Assembly (NCBI GenBank): GCA_000750105.3
Contig: JPHH03000010.1
Location: 620,001-684,000, forward strand
Length of the DNA stretch: 64,000 bases
Source: Tolypocladium sp. Sup5 PDA-1
Lineage: Eukaryota > Ascomycota > Sordariomycetes > Hypocreales > Ophiocordycipitaceae
Reading direction: 5' to 3'
The position numbers and the translations under genes were made by a program. Under the pieces are notes generated by a model. It had not been told where the DNA came from. It saw nothing but the letters and a program-made list of their open reading frames with translations, and searched no databases. Below are positions 44,757 to 56,758 of the stretch, piece after piece. Every line of letters begins with the position of its first letter. Position 1 is the stretch's first letter.

Positions 44757-45939
44757 GGTCAACGAGTTTCGGCTTCTCCAAATCAAGTCGCGAGGTTAGT
44801 GAGGAAAGATGCGGTCAAGCTCTCCGAGGTAGGGAGCGGGCAGGCGGTTATTATAGTTTTGCCAACCTTCATGCTAGGTCAAGTCAACATCGTCTCCACC
44901 AGCGGAGGCGGGACTAGCCCCAGGTTATGAGCCGGGCCTTCCATGCTGCTTTCCTATTTGCAGAAAACGATGACAAGTAGTCTGACGGCTAATGGTTTCC
45001 AGATGCTTCGGCGGAAGTCTCGCGCCGATCTTGAGTTGAGTTGTTTTATGATCAACTGCCGCGGTTGATGCTGCACCTTGGATGTCCATGATCCGAGATC
45101 CGAAGACAGCTTCAGCGGCTGTCCCCTTCCCAGTAGCAGCATCCACACAACTTGGCAATTTTCTCCGAGAATTGGTCTGTTAAAGGCGAAACCTCTGCAT
45201 ATTTCCATACATGATACATGACTTGTTCCTTCTCACTCACCCACGTCGCAGGGTTCACCAACCACCAAATCCACTTCTCCAGGCTACCCTATACCGCACC
45301 CACTAACAAGGCGCGATTGACATCCATCCACCAGCGCGCCCTTAGCAGCACACCAGATCCACCAGCCACCACAAGGGCGGCGAAAAGCAGATCTCTTAAC
45401 CCAGAAAGAAACAACAGACAATGGACGGATTGGCTCTTCAACATTCGTATCAGTGTCGATGAGCTCCCAAGGCACGTACCGGGAGACACCGTGGGCGATT
45501 GCTCCACACCACATCCTCAGCTCCTACGTCATGCCGCATGAATGCAAGACGGCGCCTACGAACGCATCTGTGTTATTCGCCGCCGAACAGGTATAAACGT
45601 TTGATTGTCTCGTAACGCGCTGCTATGCCATCTCGTCCGCTTGTGCGCCCATCGGGACAAGCTGCCGAGCCAAGAGTAAGAAGATGAAAGAAATGAAGGA
45701 TTCGAGAACTGTACGACCACGAATAGCAAGCCAGTTCCCCCTGACACCAAGCGATACTCATGTGAGAGCCCAATCTTTTGTTTTATCGAATCAAAAGCCC
45801 CCTCGTCGTCAATTTCTCCCCGCATCGTCCGCCTCGAGGTTCCCCCATCACGGCTTGCCAGTGTGGCTTCCGTCGGCCATGTCTGTCGCCTTGGAACACT
45901 CGAGTTGTCGAAACCTCCACGTCTCGTTCGACGGCTCAA
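44757..45939. other. Intergenic region, no gene seen
   Basis: 1.2 kb between two minus-strand genes. It holds the promoter of the monocarboxylate-type transporter and the 3' flank of SNX3. Open frames here (for example 45556-45939, minus) are Arg/Ser-rich without motifs. Confidence 0.5.
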
Positions 45940-46549
45940 TCACCACGCATTGCGGTCCCAGTTCGGGTCTGTATCCAGTCAGCCCAAGTCCATATTGAAA
46001 CGTCTAATACGCAAAACGCAAAACGCACCCTGCACAAACGCCGCCAGCACCTTGCTCCCCGTCTGCAGCAGCGGGTGCCCCACGACAATCTTGAGAAACT
46101 TCTCCAGGCCCGCGCGCCGGCCCTCGATGACGTCGTCGCTGAAGCGGTTGGTAAACACCTTGCCCGGCAGCGGCGGGATGGTCACGCGTGCGCTCTCCCG
46201 CTCGAGGATGTCGCGGAAGTACTCAAAGTCCGAGTAGCGCCGCCGCACGCTGCTTTGCCGCAACTTGAAGGCCGGGATGTTGGTCCGGCAGAGGATCTCG
46301 TAGTCGGTGTACATGGAGCGCCCGATGCCGTGCGTGCGCGGGTTGCGGACCTGTGCGTTTGCAGCGGTGGTTAGAGACCCGTCACTGTAGCTTGTATCCG
46401 TCCCGATATGCTCCCAGCAGTCATCGTCGTGCGCGAGAGCTGGGCGCAACGGCGCCGGCTGGCGTGCTCACCTCAATCTCGAGAAAGTTCTCGGGCGGCC
46501 CGTAGATCTCGTCGAAGCTCTGCTGGCGCGTGTCCGGCATGGCCTGCAT
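45940..46549 (-). CDS. SNX3: Sorting nexin SNX3/Grd19-type PX protein
   Basis: Exons 46472-46549, 46029-46350 and 45940-45968 give 142 aa, the normal fungal Snx3 length. The start MQAMPDTRQQSFDEIYGPPE, then VRNPRTHGIGR, the PX core RRRYSDFEYFRDIL with the phosphoinositide-binding Arg, PPLPGKVFTNRFSDDVIEGRR, and the end AAFVQ-DPNWDRNAW match the family throughout; the last ten residues come from a tiny final exon. The protein binds phosphatidylinositol 3-phosphate on early endosomes and helps retromer recycle cargo to the Golgi. Confidence 0.95.
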
Positions 46550-47849
46550 GATGGGCCGATGCAGGTCGGGGCTCTTGGGGGGAGACTTCGAGCCGGGCGA
46601 GGTGGGCTGGTTGCCGGCAGCCCGTCCGGCGTCCTGCTGGCCAGACAGTTTGGCGGTTGTGGTGGTGAGTCGTGGCTTGGAGCGCCGATGGTCGCCCGCG
46701 CGGGGGATCTGGTGTCCTGTCTCGGTCGCAACGGAACTGGGCGGCGCTGTCGCTGCAGAGCGCAGATACCTGTATGTGCGTGACGGCGCGCGACGGCTGG
46801 GTATAGGTGCTCGTGTGATGCGGCTCGGGGTCGTTGAGGTTGAGCGGGATGGCGGGAGGAGAAGCGGCGTCGTTTGTGCTGGTGGTGGTTGCGGTTGCGG
46901 CTGTGGTGGGGTGACTGGACCTCGCCTTCACAACCGCCTCGAGTAGTCGAGAAGAAGGACTGCGGTCAAGCGGGTACGAAGTAGGCCTACGAGTGGGATT
47001 GATTGATGGCGTACCAGTGCGGGGCTGAGCCACCAGTTCCCAAGCTCAATGTGAGCTCCAGCCAGCAACCAATCTGCTTCCGCCAACGTCATCCAAACCA
47101 ACGACACGACCAGATTCTACAGCCTCCAATCACAACATCGAGCGCGGCAGCACAGCAATTGTCCCGGGGCGTTGTGTTCCATCAAGTTGCCTTTTTAGGA
47201 CGGCGTCCAGGTCCTCGGTTGAGGGGCCGTGTGTCCAGATCTTCCATGTGCGCACTGTACAGCTATTCATACATCATTAAAACGTCATGTCCAGTGTCAA
47301 AGTAGATCGTCAACCATGGCGAAATGGGGAATTCCACAGATGTACTGGACAGATCCTCCCGTTCCGGCGACCATTCGCCATGTCCTGCGCAAAACGTCCA
47401 GCGCAGACCCGTCCCCCGACGACGACTCGCCGTAGCCTCCGCAATCCTTGCCTTCACTCGAGCCATCCTATCCGCAAGGAAAGCGGCAAATGACAATCTT
47501 CAATCAGCCCTGTTATGTGCCTGGCAGTTGGTGCAGCTTCCACGTCCTCGTGGGCCAACCATGACCGGCGGAGAACCAGGGCGATCGCGGTGGAAATAGC
47601 GTGCTGAAAGACATAAGTTGCTGGAAACGAATAGACAAACCATGCCTGCCTCTCACCTTTGCGGTTCCACAAACAAGCTTCTGACACACACAGTGCGCAT
47701 GCTCCAATTGTCAGTCGTAGTCGGTATGGCGCCGCTCAACTGTATGGTATCCAGAGTGGCCGTTCCGAGCCAACTCAATGCAAACAAAACGAAATCTCAG
47801 TCCTCTTCGGACACAAGCCCGGCCAACCCCGGGTAGGGGAATCCAGTCA
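46550..47849. other. Intergenic region between SNX3 and SF3A1
   Basis: 1.3 kb. It should contain the SNX3 promoter and 5' UTR and the SF3A1 3' UTR. Several Arg/Pro-rich open frames overlap here on both strands without family motifs. Confidence 0.5.
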
Positions 47850-49519
47850 TCACTTCCTATCCGCAAACTTCTGGTGGATGGCACGAATCTGCTCCTCCAC
47901 ATTGAAGCTCTGCAGATGGTTCATGTGGGCCTGGCTCTTCCCTTCAGGGTTGCCGTCAAAGCTGTTCATAGCAGCCTTCTTGCGGCGTACGAGCTCATCC
48001 TCGGAGATGGCCTGGCCAGTGACGGGGTCGAACACGTCGCTGCGCTGGCTCGCAAGTCGCTTCAGGTTGTTGGCAACGTCGGCATGAGAAATGTTAGAGT
48101 GTGCGTAGCGGGACTCGGCCTTGGCCTTCTGTTCCTTCCAGCTGGGGTCCAGGAGTTCAACTAAAGGTTTCTTGTTTAGCACCATCCGCTCCATGCAGGG
48201 CACGGAGCATGCGACTTACTTCGCATATGAGCGTCAAGCTCGTTCGTCGGGATCATCTGCTTGCAGTTGGGGCACAGCGCCATCTGCGCTCCCTGTTTGT
48301 TGGCCGCACGCTGCGCAGCCCGGGGCACGTAGTTCTCCTTGATTTTCATGGGAGCAATGCCACCTCTGGCTTCAGCCTGTGCCTGGTGCATGCGGGCCTG
48401 GGCGTCGGCTCTCTCCTGGATGCGCCGCGCCTCCTCCTCCTCATGAGCAGGTCCCTGAGGCTGCTGGGGATTAGCAGGGTAGTAATTGGGGAGCTGGCCG
48501 GGCTGGTAGTATGGCTGCGCCGGCTGCTGGGGCGCCGGCCCGTAGCCGGGATGGCCGACCATCTGGGCAGCAGAAATGGCAGCTACGTAGCCGCTGGTGT
48601 TGTTCATCAAGACATCCTCGCCGGGCATAGCCTCCTCGATTCGAAGATTTGCGCTGATGGATGCCTTGTTCCGGTCCTCGAGGGAGGCGTATTGGAGCTC
48701 GGCCAAGGTGGTCGGGGGTGGGAGGTTGGCAGTCTCGTCTGCATCGGTGAAGGTGATGGTCTCCACGACGACAAAGTCGCTCCAGTCGACACGTGCGAAC
48801 TCGTCCTTGTTTTTGGCCTCTTCCTCTTCCTTCTTCTGCTTCTCGGCCTCCTGAAACTTGGCGTACTCGGCACGCTGCCTGGCTCGCTCGAGGACGATGA
48901 GGGGATTGTCGATGACTTTTTGGTTCTCGGCAAGCATTTCGGCCCTCAGCGTAGGGGTTTCGTGGTACTTCAAGACGAGAGAGTACTGCTCGACCATGTG
49001 CTGAAAGTAGTTGTGGAACGTGTGGTTGGGGATGAGGAACTGGAACTGGGGGTTGCCCGCCTCGCGCTGAGCGAGCTGGGTCATCCACTGACGGCCATGC
49101 TTGGCAGTCCACATGGCAGTGAGCTTGAGGACGTCCAAGTCCTTCTGGTTGATGCGTGGCATCTTGGCCGAGAACTTGAAATCGGGCGGGGCGGGAGGTC
49201 CCTTGGGCTTCTCCTCCACCGGGACCTCGCCAACGCGACCTGCGGCGATGTCGGTGCCGCGACCAGCTCTGATCTCGCTGAGGCGCCACTGGTAAAAGAG
49301 GTGGTAGGCATCAGAGGGGTCAAGGAAGTTAAACCTGACACTGCTCGTTTCCTCCCTCTCGCGAATGCGCGCCACCATGGAGTCACCGTTTCGATTGATG
49401 TAGCCGGCTGTTTTCTCGACCACATTGCGGACGTCGCGAGGGGGCAAGACGACTCCGGCGGGGGGCTTGAGATTGTCCAGCGCGGCAGACGCCTCGCCGT
49501 TCGCCGCTGGGGTTGCCAT
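47850..49519 (-). CDS. PRP21: Splicing factor SF3A subunit 1 (Prp21/Sap114)
   Basis: Exons 48220-49519 and 47850-48160 give 536 aa. Two SURP modules are visible (about residues 28-75, VEKTAGYINRNGDSMVARI; and about 130-190, LKLTAMWTAKHGRQW and FNYF-like HNYFQHMVEQY), followed by a charged helix-rich PRP21 region (AEYAKFQEAEKQKKEEEE). A Pro/Gln/Tyr-rich stretch comes next, and then the conserved LCPNCKQMIPTNELDAHMR that runs across the intron into IELLDPSWKEQKAK. The C-terminal ubiquitin-like domain of animal SF3A1 is absent. The protein belongs to the U2 snRNP and is needed for branch-site recognition. The ATG at 49519 is preferred over upstream in-frame codons because MATPAANGEASA precedes the first conserved block. 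Confidence 0.94.
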
Positions 49520-50790
49520 CTTGGAGAGCGGCGGGCGATTCGGGTCGGTGGTGTTGATCGAGTTGGAGCTGCAGGCAAGGAAACGCTGATGCAAAGGTGG
49601 ATATCGTGAGTGGTGTTTGCCTCGAAATTTCGAGGTAGCGCGTCTGAGCAGGGTTCCGGGATTACATAAGGCGGCTGGCTGTACGGAGTAGGTGCGCATG
49701 TGGGAGCTACAGTGGGCGGCCGGTGTTACGTTGACCCGAGCAACCAGCACAGACACGAGGCTTGGTGGTCAACGAGATTGAGGATTGCGAACGCCATGTA
49801 GCGGGTAATGAAGCCCCAAGGCTGCCTTCTACGTCAAGGTATATTTGGCTCAGAGAAACGTCCAGATGAGTATTGCAATGCTGTTGCAACAGGCTCTTCC
49901 ATTCATGTAGCCTCAGCCACACGCCGGCTAGTGGCTGAACCTCAGATTCTCGGGGGGTTGAGACTGTGGAACCACGGAGCACATGTCACTTGGTGGCATT
50001 GGCCGCCGATGAACCGAACTCAGCCCTGGGCAGATGCTCCCTGTGCGGCTGATGGATGGGCTGACATGGGTCCCAAATCGAGCCTCTGATTTCTCGACCC
50101 TCGACGTCAAGGGAGAGACTCTGCCATGGTGAAGGCTGGCTTGCAGGAAGGGACTATCGTAAAGAACACCATTTTGCTACGGCTCTGACGTGATACTTGT
50201 GAATTTTGAATCGTTGCATCGCCAAGCCCAATGTCTTCTACGTGACATGTCCTCCTAGCTGATCCATTCTTTACGGGCAAAAACTGGAGCTGACGATTTC
50301 TCGTGTTGCGCGACGCTCGTGGCCAATGGACAAGGAGCTGTGGCTGACGCGCTAGAGGAACCGCGCAGGGGGCAGCCACAGGGGGGCCAGGCCAAGCCTC
50401 AAGTCTTGAGGCCACTGTAGCTCCAAGGACGCTTTCGGCGACGCGCAGCACCGAAATCGACGGAAGCTGTGGCCACGAACCCCCCTTATTGCTGCTCGCC
50501 CATCACGAACCACCTCGTCCATCCCCCTTCCAATCCAATCCCTCCCACAGCCACGTCTGCGGATTGGACACTCTTTTATTCTTCTTTTTTCTTCTTTCAA
50601 CCTTCCGCTTCTCTATGCCGGCGTTGTAACCCGCGCCCTTTATCCCCCTTCGCGACTCTCCTTAACTATCCGTTTCGTGTCCAATCCACCCTGATCGTCG
50701 GCCGATCCGAGCTGTCCACAGCAGGGGACTGACCCCGAATCCGCCTTCGACTTCTTCGATATCTTCGCGCCGGTGATATCTCAGTCGAGC
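49520..50790. promoter_or_regulatory. Divergent promoter region of SF3A1 and PMT1
   Basis: 1.27 kb between the start codons. A pyrimidine-rich tract (CTTTTTTCTTCTTT type) lies near 50577-50610, upstream of PMT1, as in many fungal housekeeping promoters. No gene seen. Confidence 0.45.
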
Positions 50791-53700
50791 ATGGCCAGAC
50801 CGAGCTCCAGCAGGGGCAAGAGCCCGCAGCCGCCGGCTGTCGTCGAGAGGCAGCCCTCCGGGACGTCGCCCGCGCCGTCCAAGAGCAAGAGCAAGGCCAA
50901 GAAGAGCACCTCGTACAAGTCCGACGGCGTCGAGGACAACGATGTCTTCCTCCTGCCCGTCTCCGACTACACCGTCGCCTTTGGCGTGACGATTCTGGCG
51001 GCCATTGTTCGCATCTTCAGGATCTATCAGCCCAGTAGCGTCGTCTTCGACGAGGTCCAGTAAGTGCAGCCTTGCCTTGGTCGAGCCTTGAGAGTAATCG
51101 TCCGTATCCCGCTGACCACAGCTTGACCTCAGCTTCGGTGGCTTCGCTTCGAAATACATCAAGGGCAAGTTCTTCATGGACGTGCACCCCCCCTTGGCCA
51201 AGATGCTCATCGCGCTCACCGGATGGCTGGCGGGCTTCGACGGTGACTTTGACTTCAAGGATATTGGCAAGGACTATCTGGAGCCCGGCGTGCCATACGT
51301 CGCCATGCGCCTATTCCCCGCCATTTGTGGTATCGTGCTGGCTCCCTTCATGTTCCTGACGCTCAAGGCTGTTGGGTGCCGCACCATGACCTCTGCCATG
51401 GGGGCTGGCCTCATCATCTTCGGTAAGCCCTGTCCCACCCCTACGACACAGTCTTGGACATTGCTGACGCATGCTCAGAAAACGGACTCCTCACCCAGGC
51501 GCGCCTGATTCTTCTCGACTCGCCCTTGGTTGGCGCAACCGCCTTCACCGCTCTCGCCTTCTCCTGCTTCACGAACCAACATGAACTTGGCCCAGCCAAG
51601 GCATTTGCGCCTGCTTGGTGGTTCTGGCTGTCCATGACTGGCCTTGGCCTCGGAATCACCGCCAGCATCAAGTGGGTTGGCCTGTTCACCATCGCTTGGG
51701 TTGGCATCTTGACGGTTGTGCAATTGTGGGTGCTGCTCGGCGACAATAAGAACGTCACTCTGGTAAGTTGTCCGCCCCATGGCCGCTTGTTCTTTTATTG
51801 ACCGTTCGACAGCGTCTTTGGGCCAAGCACTTCATGGCCAGAGTCTTCTGCCTGATCGTCATCCCGTTGACCTTCTACATGGCCATGTTTGCCATCCACT
51901 TTGTCTGCCTGGTCAACCCCGGCGAGGGCGATGGTTTCATGAGCTCCGAGTTCCAGGCCACGCTCAACAGCAAGGGAATGAAGGACGTGGCTGCCGACGT
52001 GATCATGGGCAGCCGTGTTTCGATCCGCCATGTCAATACCCAGGGCGGCTATCTCCACTCGCACCCCCTCATGTATCCCACGGGCAGCAAGCAGCAGCAG
52101 ATCACCCTGTATCCCCACAAGGACGAGAACAACGTCTGGCTCCTCGAGAACCAGACTCAGCCTCTCGGAATCGACGGCCAACCCATCAACGGCACTGATG
52201 CGTGGGACAAACTTGCCGCACCTGAATACATCAAGGATGGTGCGGTTCTCAGGCTCTACCACCAGCCCACCCACCGTCGCCTGCACTCGCACGATGTGCG
52301 ACCCCCTGTCTCGGAGGCGGAATGGCAGAACGAGGTGTCGGCCTACGGCTTCGAGGGTTTCGAGGGCGACGCCAACGATTACTTCCGCGTCGAGATTGTC
52401 AAGAAGAAGTCCATCAGCGCCGTGGCCAAGGAGCGTCTTCGCACCATCGAGACCAAGTTCAGACTGGTTCACGTCATGACGGGCTGCGTTCTCTTCTCCC
52501 ACAAAGTCAAGCTCCCCGACTGGGCTTCTGAGCAGCAGGAGGTGACGTGCGCCAAGGGCGGTAGCGAGCCCAACAGCCTGTGGTATATCGAGTACAACGA
52601 GCATCCCTTGCTCGGCGACGCTACGGAAAAGGTCAACTACCGCAACCCCGGCTTCTTTGGAAAGTTCTGGGAGCTCCAGCAGGTCATGTGGCGCACCAAC
52701 GCTGGCCTCACCGAGTCTCACGCCTGGGACTCTCGCCCTGAGTCCTGGCCCCTTTTGCGCCGCGGCATCAACTTCTGGGGCAAGCACCACACCCAGATCT
52801 ACCTCATCGGCAACCCCATTGTCTGGTGGACATCGTCCCTGACTATTGTTGCTTGGGTCCTCTTCAAAGCCATCGCAGTCATCCGATGGCAGCGCAGCTG
52901 CAACGACTACTCGAACAACACATTTAAGCGATTCGACTACGAGATTGGTACCTACGTGCTGGGCTGGGCGCTGCACTACTTCCCCTTCTACCTGATGCAG
53001 CGCCAGCTTTTCCTCCACCACTACTTCCCGGCGCTTTACTTTGCCGTCATCGCCCTTTGCCAGATGTTTGACTACGTTACGGCCAGGATCCCTGGAGCTG
53101 GCGCCCGCGACAGCGCTGTCGTCAACAAGATCGCGACTGTCAGTTTCTTGGTCCTCTCCATCGCCGCCTTCACGCTGTATGCTCCGCTCGCCTACGGCAA
53201 CCAGTGGACCAAGGGCGAGTGCAATCGGGTCAAGCTGTTCAACACCTGGGATTGGGATTGCAACAACTTTTATGACTCCGTAAGTGCTCCCAAAGCTGAC
53301 GCCCCCAAAGTTGTCCCAGGGAGGCAACTCCCGCAACGCGGATAAACGCCGTATCCCGCCTGGCTCTACAATGCCACGGTAGGGCCACACGAGCCGTATA
53401 CGGACGCGACTCAGACACATTACCTGGACAACCTACTGACGTGAATTTGGACATAGTATGAGGCATATTCTGCTGAAGATGTGCTCATCTCCTCCTCGGC
53501 CGCCATCCCCACCGTCGACGTCGACGGCAACGTTGGCGCAGCCGAGCAGTCTGTTGCTTCGGCAGCTGATGAGAAGAGCGCCGAGGACGCAAAGACGGCT
53601 GGCGTCTCTGCGCCATCCGCTCCCCCAGAGCCCAGGGTCATCGCCAAGGAGGAGAAGATTGAGTACCGCGACCAGGACGGCAACATCCTCAACGATGACC

Positions 53701-54002
53701 AGGTCAAGGAGCTCGAGGGCAAGGTTGAGTTCAAGACCAAGTACGAGACGCGCACTCGCGTCGTCGACGAGAAGGGCAACGAGTTGCCCGTGCCCGACGG
53801 CGGCTGGCCGGCTGAGTTCGGCGCCGGCGTCGCCCCGCCGCACCCGGACGTCCAGGGCGTCGACAAGGAGACGGTCAAGGTGGGCGACGCCAAGCCGCCC
53901 CGCGACGCGGCCGCGAGCCGCGACGGCGAGAAGGAGGCCGAGCGGGCCAGGGCCAAGCCCGCGAGCGAGGGCCAGGAGGCTACCGGCAGGGATGAGCTGT
54001 AA
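50791..54002 (+). CDS. PMT1: Protein O-mannosyltransferase, PMT1 family
   Basis: Exons 50791-51059, 51133-51422, 51479-51762, 51813-53279 and 53457-54002 give 951 aa. The catalytic loop 1 has the D-E pair in VFDEVHFGGFASKYIKG (completed across intron 1) and FFMDVHPPLAKM. Three MIR repeats are marked by GGYLHSHPLMYPTGSKQQQ, RRLHSHDVRPPVSE and GCVLFSHKVKLP. The C-terminal membrane segments end in WDWDCNNFYDS. Loop and tail features match the Pmt1 rather than the Pmt2 or Pmt4 branch. The enzyme transfers mannose from dolichyl-phosphate-mannose to Ser/Thr in the ER. The ~180-residue charged tail, encoded by its own exon, ends in RDEL, a possible ER-retrieval signal. Confidence 0.95.
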
Positions 54003-54703
54003 ACTCGCGGCTCGTGAATGTCTGGAGAGCTTCGTGGGGCTGCGTTGTACTACCACCTACTAATCAAATCATCTGATGATGGGACGGGACGGGACGGGAC
54101 GGGACGGCTACGGTCCAAAGGGATACACAAGAGATGAATAGAAACAAAAAAAGAGGAATGCCATGTAGCTTGGACGCCATCTACCGCAAACCCTGGCGGC
54201 GTGGTCTCACCTGTACCTCTATTTACTACTGTAGTTAACGGCTTTGGTGTGATGACTCTTTGGCCCCGTCTGTTGTCGACCGACGCCCGCTGTGATCTGT
54301 CGCTGTCATCCGCAAACATTCAAACATTCCACGGTTTCACAAGTTCACGCAGGGCAAACAATCGCGTCATCAAGTCTATTAATGCCACTCCAACGTTTAA
54401 AAAAATCGCAAATTCCCCTGCATCTCATCCATCGCCGACAGACTGAGTGCCCCGATTGTCTCAACGCCCAAACGCCCCCCCTCGCCCAAACTCCAGAAAT
54501 GCCTTGTCACGTTTCATCTCGGTCTTGTGCCCCAAACCCAAGAAGTTGCCCCAAAAAAAAACGCCGCTCAACTGAGCCAAGCCCATATGTGTGCGGGGCG
54601 CAAGACTATTATACACTGTATTTGGATTTATCACAAAAAAGATGTGTCGTGTGTGAGAATGATGGTTTGGAATGTACGATAATTGTGTCCGTGGTGGTGG
54701 AGG
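54003..54703. other. Convergent intergenic region of PMT1 and SEC2
   Basis: 701 bp of 3' flanks. It contains the GGGAC pentanucleotide array and A-rich runs (54409-54416, 54551-54560). No gene seen. Confidence 0.55.
54081..54107. repeat. GGGAC pentanucleotide microsatellite
   Basis: Five perfect GGGAC units plus a partial one, about 80 bp after the PMT1 stop codon and so probably in its 3' UTR. Confidence 0.9.
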
Positions 54704-56758
54704 TTACTCTGCTGCCGTGGATGTTTGGCGCTTTGTGTCCTCCGAGTCGGATGGGCTCCGTGTATCGCGTGACTCTGTCGAGTTGCGGTGGTTCGTTCGG
54801 CCATCGGTCTGCTCGGGAGGCGTCTGTGGCACACTCTCGCAGTCTGTTTCATCTGCGGGTTTTGTACCGTCATTCTTCCTAGTGGTAGGCTTTTCGGCCT
54901 GGGCCGCTGACGTCGCATTGCTGTTGTCTTGGCTCGACTGGGACTCCTTGTCGGTCTCTGCCGGAGCTGGAACCCCTGGTTGGGCTGCAGGGACTACACC
55001 GCCGCCGATTCGTGTCCAGAACATTTGCTCTCGTAGCTTGACGCTCTCCTCCCATGCCGCCTTCTCATGGTCCTCATCGTCTGCTCGCCAATGGCCGTCC
55101 TTGACCATGCGGAGAAACCCGAGGAAGTCGCACGTAGAGCGAACACGAGCAAGGCAGTAGCTGCACAGCGGGTACCGTTGCGCCGAGTCAGCCTCGCTGG
55201 TCCGGAAGCGGTGATTGCGCAAGTGCTCTGTGCTCTTTCGGGCGTCGCCACATAATGAGCACGGATAGTATTGAGGTCTGGCTACGGCCATATACGAAGC
55301 GCTTTGGGGGACAGGCTCCACAACTAGGGAGCCCTCAGTCATGGACGTCAGAACCGATCGACGCGCGAGCCACGAAAGGCCCGGCGCTGTGTCGAGGCGT
55401 AGTGTGGGCTCAATGTCCTCTGCGAGCACGCGTTTGTAGAACCGCGTCTCCCTGAGGTTGGGGATCGGTGCTCCAGCAACAGTCGGGGAACTGGCGCTGA
55501 TTGTTGAAGCGGGCGTGTTGGGAGACTGGGGAGCGCTGTTGGTGGTAGGGCCGGAGGCGTTGAGAGATGCCGTTGAAGCATTGTTCGCGTGCGCGCTGGA
55601 GGTAGAGCCACCGAGACCCAGTGACAAGGCAGTCAGCCCCCCAATGGAGCCCGATGAGACGCGGCTGCCACGGCGTTGGTGGGAGACGTGGGCAAGAGTC
55701 ACAAAGTCTTCGTACGAGGCCAGGTCGGTGCGGAGGACGGGTTGGATAAGATGTTGAAGACTGGTTGGGTTGCATGGGGGCAGGCTTTCAGATGTGGGTA
55801 GAGCACCGTTCAGACCTTCGGGAGGACACTCCTCATCTGCGGATTCGAATCGGGCCACTCGAGGGGACGAGGGAGCCGTGCCATGGGTTTGGCCGTCGTG
55901 TTCGGATGCCATGCTTTCCATGACATTCTTCAGCTCAGAAAGTTGCTCCTGCTGGGACTTGAGGAGGCTCTCTGAATCAGCCAGTTGAGCCTTGAGCTGG
56001 TCGTTTTTGCGCTCAAGGGCCTCGTGCTGTGCCTGAGCTTCCTCCTTGGCAGCAATGACCATCTTGTTCGCCTCTTCGAAGAGTGCGGTGGTCAGGTTCT
56101 CGAGCTCCTGCTCAATTTTCCTCTTCTCCTTCTCCGTGTCAAGGCGCATCGTCGTCTCCTCGGCCAGTTTGGCCTGGATTATCTTCTTGTCCGCCAGCAT
56201 GGCCTTCTTCTCAGTATCGAGGGTCGACCGCCGGACCCAAACATCACCTGCCATCATGGCGCGCTGAGTCTGGTTCTGGAGCTCCAACTCTCGAATACGA
56301 TCCTGGGCGGACTGGAGGTCATGGCGGGTGGCAGACAGGGTGTCGTCGAGGAAGGTCTGGTGATTGATGGCGTTGATGAGCTTTGTGCTTAGCTTGGCGA
56401 CTTCGTCATCGAGATCAGGGTGGTGGCTTGGACTAGGTGAGCCGCTTTCGCTGTCTGGGCTTAAGGCACGGCTGCGAGGGTCGGGCAACGTGCTCATGTC
56501 ATCGCTGCTGAAGACTGGTGCAGAGTGGGAGGATGTGAGGGAGATGGTGGGCAGCTGTGAAGTCGACGGTGACTTGGGCGGCAGCCGCGCCTTTTGGGGA
56601 CTCGGAGACGGCGGAGACGAGGCAGATGTCGTGGCGGCGACGGAGGAGAGGGAGCGGAAGTGGCCGAAGGAGCGGCCTGAGGGGGGACGAGAGGGCTGAT
56701 GATGCTGGGACCAGCCGGCCACATGGATGATGCTGGAGAAGAGGTTAGCCACAGCCAT
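54704..56758 (-). CDS. SEC2: Rab guanine nucleotide exchange factor, Sec2-type
   Basis: Single exon, 684 aa. After a Ser/Pro-rich N-terminus (about 1-110) a long coiled coil (about 115-290) carries the Sec2 exchange core LENLTTALFEEANKMVIAAK, which in known members opens the nucleotide pocket of Sec4/Rab8. The second half is low-complexity, then has a conserved fungal C-terminal block with two CxxC pairs (PCSLCGDA ... YPLCSYCLARVRSTCDFLGFL), which may bind zinc. The protein would activate the exocytic Rab on secretory vesicles, for polarised growth. A purine/pyrimidine-biased tract lies 120-175 bp upstream of the ATG. Confidence 0.93.
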   Translation of the reverse strand: MAVANLFSSIIHVAGWSQHHQPSRPPSGRSFGHFRSLSSVAATTSASSPPSPSPQKARLPPKSPSTSQLPTISLTSSHSAPVFSSDDMSTLPDPRSRALSPDSESGSPSPSHHPDLDDEVAKLSTKLINAINHQTFLDDTLSATRHDLQSAQDRIRELELQNQTQRAMMAGDVWVRRSTLDTEKKAMLADKKIIQAKLAEETTMRLDTEKEKRKIEQELENLTTALFEEANKMVIAAKEEAQAQHEALERKNDQLKAQLADSESLLKSQQEQLSELKNVMESMASEHDGQTHGTAPSSPRVARFESADEECPPEGLNGALPTSESLPPCNPTSLQHLIQPVLRTDLASYEDFVTLAHVSHQRRGSRVSSGSIGGLTALSLGLGGSTSSAHANNASTASLNASGPTTNSAPQSPNTPASTISASSPTVAGAPIPNLRETRFYKRVLAEDIEPTLRLDTAPGLSWLARRSVLTSMTEGSLVVEPVPQSASYMAVARPQYYPCSLCGDARKSTEHLRNHRFRTSEADSAQRYPLCSYCLARVRSTCDFLGFLRMVKDGHWRADDEDHEKAAWEESVKLREQMFWTRIGGGVVPAAQPGVPAPAETDKESQSSQDNSNATSAAQAEKPTTRKNDGTKPADETDCESVPQTPPEQTDGRTNHRNSTESRDTRSPSDSEDTKRQTSTAAE

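Noticed and set aside
46473..47033. Arg/Pro/Thr-rich open frame of 186 aa upstream of and overlapping SNX3
   Set aside because: Reads through the SNX3 first exon in the wrong frame; low complexity and no splice support.
48101..49609. Open frame of 502 aa on the plus strand
   Set aside because: Mirror image of the SF3A1 coding exon; Leu/Gly/Val-rich with no family features.
51795..53420. Open frame of 541 aa on the minus strand
   Set aside because: It is antisense to the PMT1 exon 4, has the biased composition of a complement frame (Val, Leu, Asp, Gly), and shows no motif of its own.
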